35,049 nucleotides of DNA from an uncultured Schumannella sp. GTDB taxonomy: Bacteria > Actinomycetota > Actinomycetes > Actinomycetales > Microbacteriaceae. A model generated the notes under the pieces. That model was not told where the DNA came from. It did not search any database and saw nothing but the letters and a program-made list of their open reading frames with translations. Shown in pieces: positions 33,069 to 35,049 of this stretch; within the stretch, counting starts at the first letter, position 1, and each line of letters begins with the position of its first letter. The translations under genes and the position numbers were made by a program. The stretch is taken from assembly GCF_905479755.1 (NCBI RefSeq), contig NZ_CAJQNT010000033.1, positions 1 to 35,049 on the forward strand. The letters run 5' to 3'.

Positions 33069-33457
33069 GGCAGCGCGGCAGGGTCCATCCAGTGGGCGTG
33101 CCAGATGTGGCCGTCGGGGTCGGTCATGCCGCGCGCGTACATGAAGCCGAGCTCCTGCGGCTCCCCGAGCGGCGACGCTCCCGCGGAGAGCGCGCGCGTC
33201 ATGAAGGCATCCACCTCGGCGCGCGACTCCACCTGCAGGGCGTGGGAGGTGGCGGCCGTGCCCGACGGCGGGGCCATGCCGTTCTCCGCGGCGAACGCGG
33301 GGGAGAGCAACATGATGACGACCTCGTCGCTCACGACCATCGCGGCGGCGCTCTCGTCGGTGAAGCCGGCGTGGTTCTCGAAACCGAGCGCGGAGTAGAA
33401 CGCGATTGCCGCGGTCAGATCTCGGACCGCGAGGTTCGGAAAGAACATTCGTGCCAT
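33065..33457 (-). CDS. VOC-family protein (glyoxalase/bleomycin resistance fold)
   Basis: A 130-residue vicinal-oxygen-chelate protein. The pattern MFFPNLAVRDLTAAIAFYSALGFE at the start and FMYARGMTDPDGHIWHAHWMDP at the end is typical of the PhnB/extradiol-like small VOC proteins. The first metal-ligand position in the first strand appears to be Asn rather than His, so a catalytic metal site is not assured. The ATG at 33457 is chosen because the domain begins there; the open frame extends upstream into greA without support. The substrate is unknown. It converges with ilvA, their stop codons overlapping within CTAG at 33065-33068. Confidence 0.85.
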   Translation of the reverse strand: MARMFFPNLAVRDLTAAIAFYSALGFENHAGFTDESAAAMVVSDEVVIMLLSPAFAAENGMAPPSGTAATSHALQVESRAEVDAFMTRALSAGASPLGEPQELGFMYARGMTDPDGHIWHAHWMDPAALP

Positions 33458-33500
33458 GCGCTGAGCCAAGCACGATTCTCGCGCGAGCGCGAGAGGGATG

Positions 33501-33992
33501 TCAGCCGCGGTAGGTCTCGACCGCGACGACCTCGACGCTGATCTCTTTGCCGTTCGGCGCGGTGTAGCTCGTCGAGTCACCCACCTTGAGGCCCATGATC
33601 GCGGCACCGAGCGGGCTCGACGAGGGGTACACCTCGAGGTCGTCCTGGTCGGCGGCGATCTCGCGGCTGCCGAGGAGGAACTTCGACTCCTCGCCGAAGA
33701 TCTTCGCCGTCACGACGGTTCCGGTCTCGACGACGCCGGTCGACTCCGGCGGCTCGCCGACCGTCGCGGTGCGCAGCAGCAGGGTGAGCTGGCGGATGCG
33801 CGCCTCGATCTTGCCCTGCTCATCCTTGGCCGCGTGGTAGCCGCCGTTTTCCTTGAGGTCGCCCTCTTCGCGCGCGGCTTCGATCTTCTTGGCGATCTCG
33901 GCGCGACCCGGCCCGCTGAGCTCCTCGAGTTCGGCGGAGAGGCGGTCGAAAGACTCCTGCGTCAGCCATGTGGTTGCTGCGGTGTCGCTCAT
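33501..33992 (-). CDS. greA: Transcription elongation factor GreA
   Basis: A 163-residue factor that rescues backtracked RNA polymerase by stimulating transcript cleavage. The N-terminal coiled coil (about residues 8-75) includes IAKKIEAAREEGDLKENGGYHAAKDEQGKIEARIRQL, with the acidic tip residues in EEGDLKEN. The C-terminal FKBP-like domain holds SSPLGAAIMGLKVGDSTSYTAPNGKEISVEVV. Length is normal. The ATG at 33992 has GGAG about 8 nt upstream on the minus strand. Confidence 0.95.
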   Translation of the reverse strand: MSDTAATTWLTQESFDRLSAELEELSGPGRAEIAKKIEAAREEGDLKENGGYHAAKDEQGKIEARIRQLTLLLRTATVGEPPESTGVVETGTVVTAKIFGEESKFLLGSREIAADQDDLEVYPSSSPLGAAIMGLKVGDSTSYTAPNGKEISVEVVAVETYRG

Positions 33993-34041
33993 GCGGATGC
34001 TCCTGGTGCGCGAATGGACAAAGACTCTCCCTCAACAAACG

Positions 34042-34062
34042 AGACCGGCCAGTGGCCGGTCT
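34042..34062 (-). terminator. Hairpin between the DUF4307 gene and greA
   Basis: AGACCGGCC-AGT-GGCCGGTCT is a perfect 9-bp stem. Read on the minus strand it is followed by CGTTTGTT, a weak U-rich tail, so it probably ends the DUF4307 transcript upstream of greA. Confidence 0.6.
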
Positions 34063-34089
34063 GGGTCAAGGTGTGAGAGTTGATTCAGA

Positions 34090-34485
34090 CTAGGTCAGGC
34101 GGCACTCGGAGATCAAGCCGACGACCGCCGGCTCGGACGTGACGACGTGCTCCTCGAAGGTTCGCGTGTACGTGTCCGAGGCGGGCAGTTCGATGATCTT
34201 CCAGCCCACCACCGCGTGCTGCTCGTTCTGCGCTTCGACGGCGCAGCGCACCGTCGCGCCCGGAGCCACCGACACCTCGAAGCGCACCACGACGAGGTCG
34301 TCGCTCGAGAGCTCGAAGCCGAGGTCGCGGCTCTCGAGCGTCGCCTCGGGCGCAAACAGCCCCGCCCAGACGACCCAGGCGCCGAGGACGAGCGCCGTGC
34401 CGATCCCCGCCGCGATCGCGATCAGGCGGCGGCGTCGGGCGCGCTGGGGCGTGCGGCCGTATCGGGCATCCAGGTCGGTCGTCAT
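34090..34485 (-). CDS. DUF4307 domain-containing membrane protein
   Basis: A 131-residue protein with a basic cytoplasmic N-terminus (RYGRTPQRARRRR), one transmembrane helix at about residues 21-44 (IAIAAGIGTALVLGAWVVWAG) and an extracytoplasmic beta-rich domain ending in ECRLT. This is the DUF4307 family of actinobacteria, of unknown function, usually found beside greA. The domain has two cysteines (CAVEAQN and ECRLT) that could form a disulphide bond outside the cell; this is inference. It diverges from the small membrane protein gene at 34525. Confidence 0.88.
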   Translation of the reverse strand: MTTDLDARYGRTPQRARRRRLIAIAAGIGTALVLGAWVVWAGLFAPEATLESRDLGFELSSDDLVVVRFEVSVAPGATVRCAVEAQNEQHAVVGWKIIELPASDTYTRTFEEHVVTSEPAVVGLISECRLT

Positions 34486-34524
34486 AAGCTGGTCTCAGGC
34501 TATTCGGTTTCGGGAAGGCACGAC

Positions 34525-34767
34525 GTGTTCTGGACTTTTTTTGCGGCGACCGGCGTTCCGGCCGCCGTCTCCGAGGTGGATGAGAACGCCGTCACCCCGG
34601 GCGTCATCGGCTTCGTCGTGACCTTCATTTTCATCGTCGCCGTGATCCTGCTGCTGATGGACATGGTGCGCCGGATGCGACGCCTGCGCTACCGCGTCGA
34701 GGCCCGCGAACGGCTCGAGGCGGAAGCCGCGGCGGAGGCTAGCCCGTCACCGGATTCAGCACAATGA
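34525..34767 (+). CDS. Small single-pass membrane protein, unknown function
   Basis: An 80-residue protein with a transmembrane helix at about residues 29-48 (VIGFVVTFIFIVAVILLLMD) followed by a basic, helical tail (MVRRMRRLRYRVEARERLEAEAAAEA). The N-terminal segment is probably outside, the tail inside, by the positive-inside rule. The GTG at 34525 is chosen because GAAGG lies 6 nt upstream; the open frame extends further but is antisense to the DUF4307 gene. Its 3' end overlaps the convergent hemolysin III gene by 29 bp. I do not recognise a family. Confidence 0.7.
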   Translation: MFWTFFAATGVPAAVSEVDENAVTPGVIGFVVTFIFIVAVILLLMDMVRRMRRLRYRVEARERLEAEAAAEASPSPDSAQ

Positions 34768-35049
34768 GCAGGATCGCGGTCCAGTGGCACAGGAACGCGA
34801 TCACCGTGCACGAGTGGAAGATCTCGTGGAAGCCGAACACGCCCGGCACCGGGTTGGGGCGCTTGAGCGCATAGAACACGGCCCCCACGGTGTAGGAGAC
34901 GCCGCCGACGACGACGAGCACCATCATGGCGACGTTGGCGTTGACCAGATCGACGATGTACAGCATCGCCGCCCAGCCCAGGGCGATGTACAGCGCCACA
35001 TACAGGATGCGCGGCGCCTTCAGCCAGAAGATGCGGAAGGCGATCCCGA
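34739..35049 (-). CDS. Hemolysin III family protein (3' part; 5' end outside window)
   Basis: The last 103 residues of a PAQR/hemolysin III-type (TrhA/YqfA-like) seven-helix membrane protein; the N-terminus lies beyond the right edge. FRIFWLKAPRILYVALYIALGW, then VMMVLVVVGGVSYTVGAVFYALKRPNPVPGVFGFHEIFHSCTVIAFLCHW are diagnostic, with the conserved His residues in FHEIFH and the Pro-rich KRPNPVPGVFG loop. Family members are linked to membrane lipid balance, and only some have haemolytic activity. A start at 34999 (GTG) is internal and should not be used. Confidence 0.92.
   Translation of the reverse strand, partial: GIAFRIFWLKAPRILYVALYIALGWAAMLYIVDLVNANVAMMVLVVVGGVSYTVGAVFYALKRPNPVPGVFGFHEIFHSCTVIAFLCHWTAILLIVLNPVTG

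Noticed and set aside
34147-34524. N-terminal extension of the small membrane protein (long plus-strand frame)
   Set aside because: This part is antisense to the DUF4307 gene and Arg-rich; the Shine-Dalgarno site and hydrophobic region support a start at 34525.

Overview
The window is about 35 kb of high-GC DNA from the chromosome of an actinobacterium, most likely a member of the Microbacteriaceae. Support for this comes from the dense GC-rich genes, the many GTG starts, the apparent leaderless promoters (a TANNNT box 6-7 nt before the start codon), and the local order eno / FtsB-DivIC-like / DUF501 / S8 peptidase / NDH-2 and ilvA / VOC / greA / DUF4307 / hemolysin III. The family assignment rests on protein resemblance and synteny from memory, not on a search. 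No phage, insertion sequence, CRISPR array or classical defence island is visible.

Layout. 1-4072: an L-idonate/5-ketogluconate/gluconate catabolic cluster (cut-off SDR resembling gluconate 5-dehydrogenase, idonate 5-dehydrogenase-like enzyme, FGGY gluconokinase) followed by a D-2-hydroxyacid dehydrogenase. 4086-4169: a nested inverted repeat. 4328-9149: rplY, pth and mfd. 9103-12727: CPBP protease (minus), DHA2 drug exporter, hexapeptide-repeat protein, mazG. 12773-14297: an SDR and a divergent TetR regulator. 14302-17836: hisS, a DHA2 exporter with twin operator palindromes in its promoter, and a MarR regulator. 17924-22875: eno, FtsB-like protein, DUF501, membrane-anchored subtilase, type II NADH dehydrogenase. 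22876-23679: about 800 bp without protein genes, holding a terminator, several tandem duplications, two copies of an 83-bp palindromic element and an odd UAA-anticodon tRNA. 23680-25274: lemA and an HtpX-like protease. 25284-26507: YcaQ-type DNA glycosylase (minus). 26666-30573: a four-gene ABC importer. 30583-33068: AI-2E family membrane protein and ilvA. 33065-35049: VOC protein, greA, DUF4307 protein, a small membrane protein and the end of a hemolysin III family protein.

How the genes work together. The idn genes would convert L-idonate to 5-ketogluconate, then gluconate, then 6-phosphogluconate. rplY, pth, mfd, hisS, mazG, eno and greA are housekeeping genes for translation, repair, nucleotide-pool cleaning, glycolysis and transcription. 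The hisS-MFS-MarR block looks like an autoregulated efflux module inserted behind a housekeeping gene. The ABC operon encodes a complete lipoprotein-dependent importer of unknown substrate.

The most unusual observations are: (i) pth has no ATG, GTG or TTG before its catalytic N-terminus, and an ATC sits exactly where the start should be; (ii) a tRNA with anticodon UAA but a 5-nt variable loop instead of the long arm expected for leucine; (iii) the pair of 83-bp palindromic elements in an intergenic region full of tandem duplications; (iv) UAG stop codons that double as the first half of the next gene's -10 box; (v) two paralogous-family enzymes that have lost their zinc ligands. I did not find a clear multi-gene novel system.
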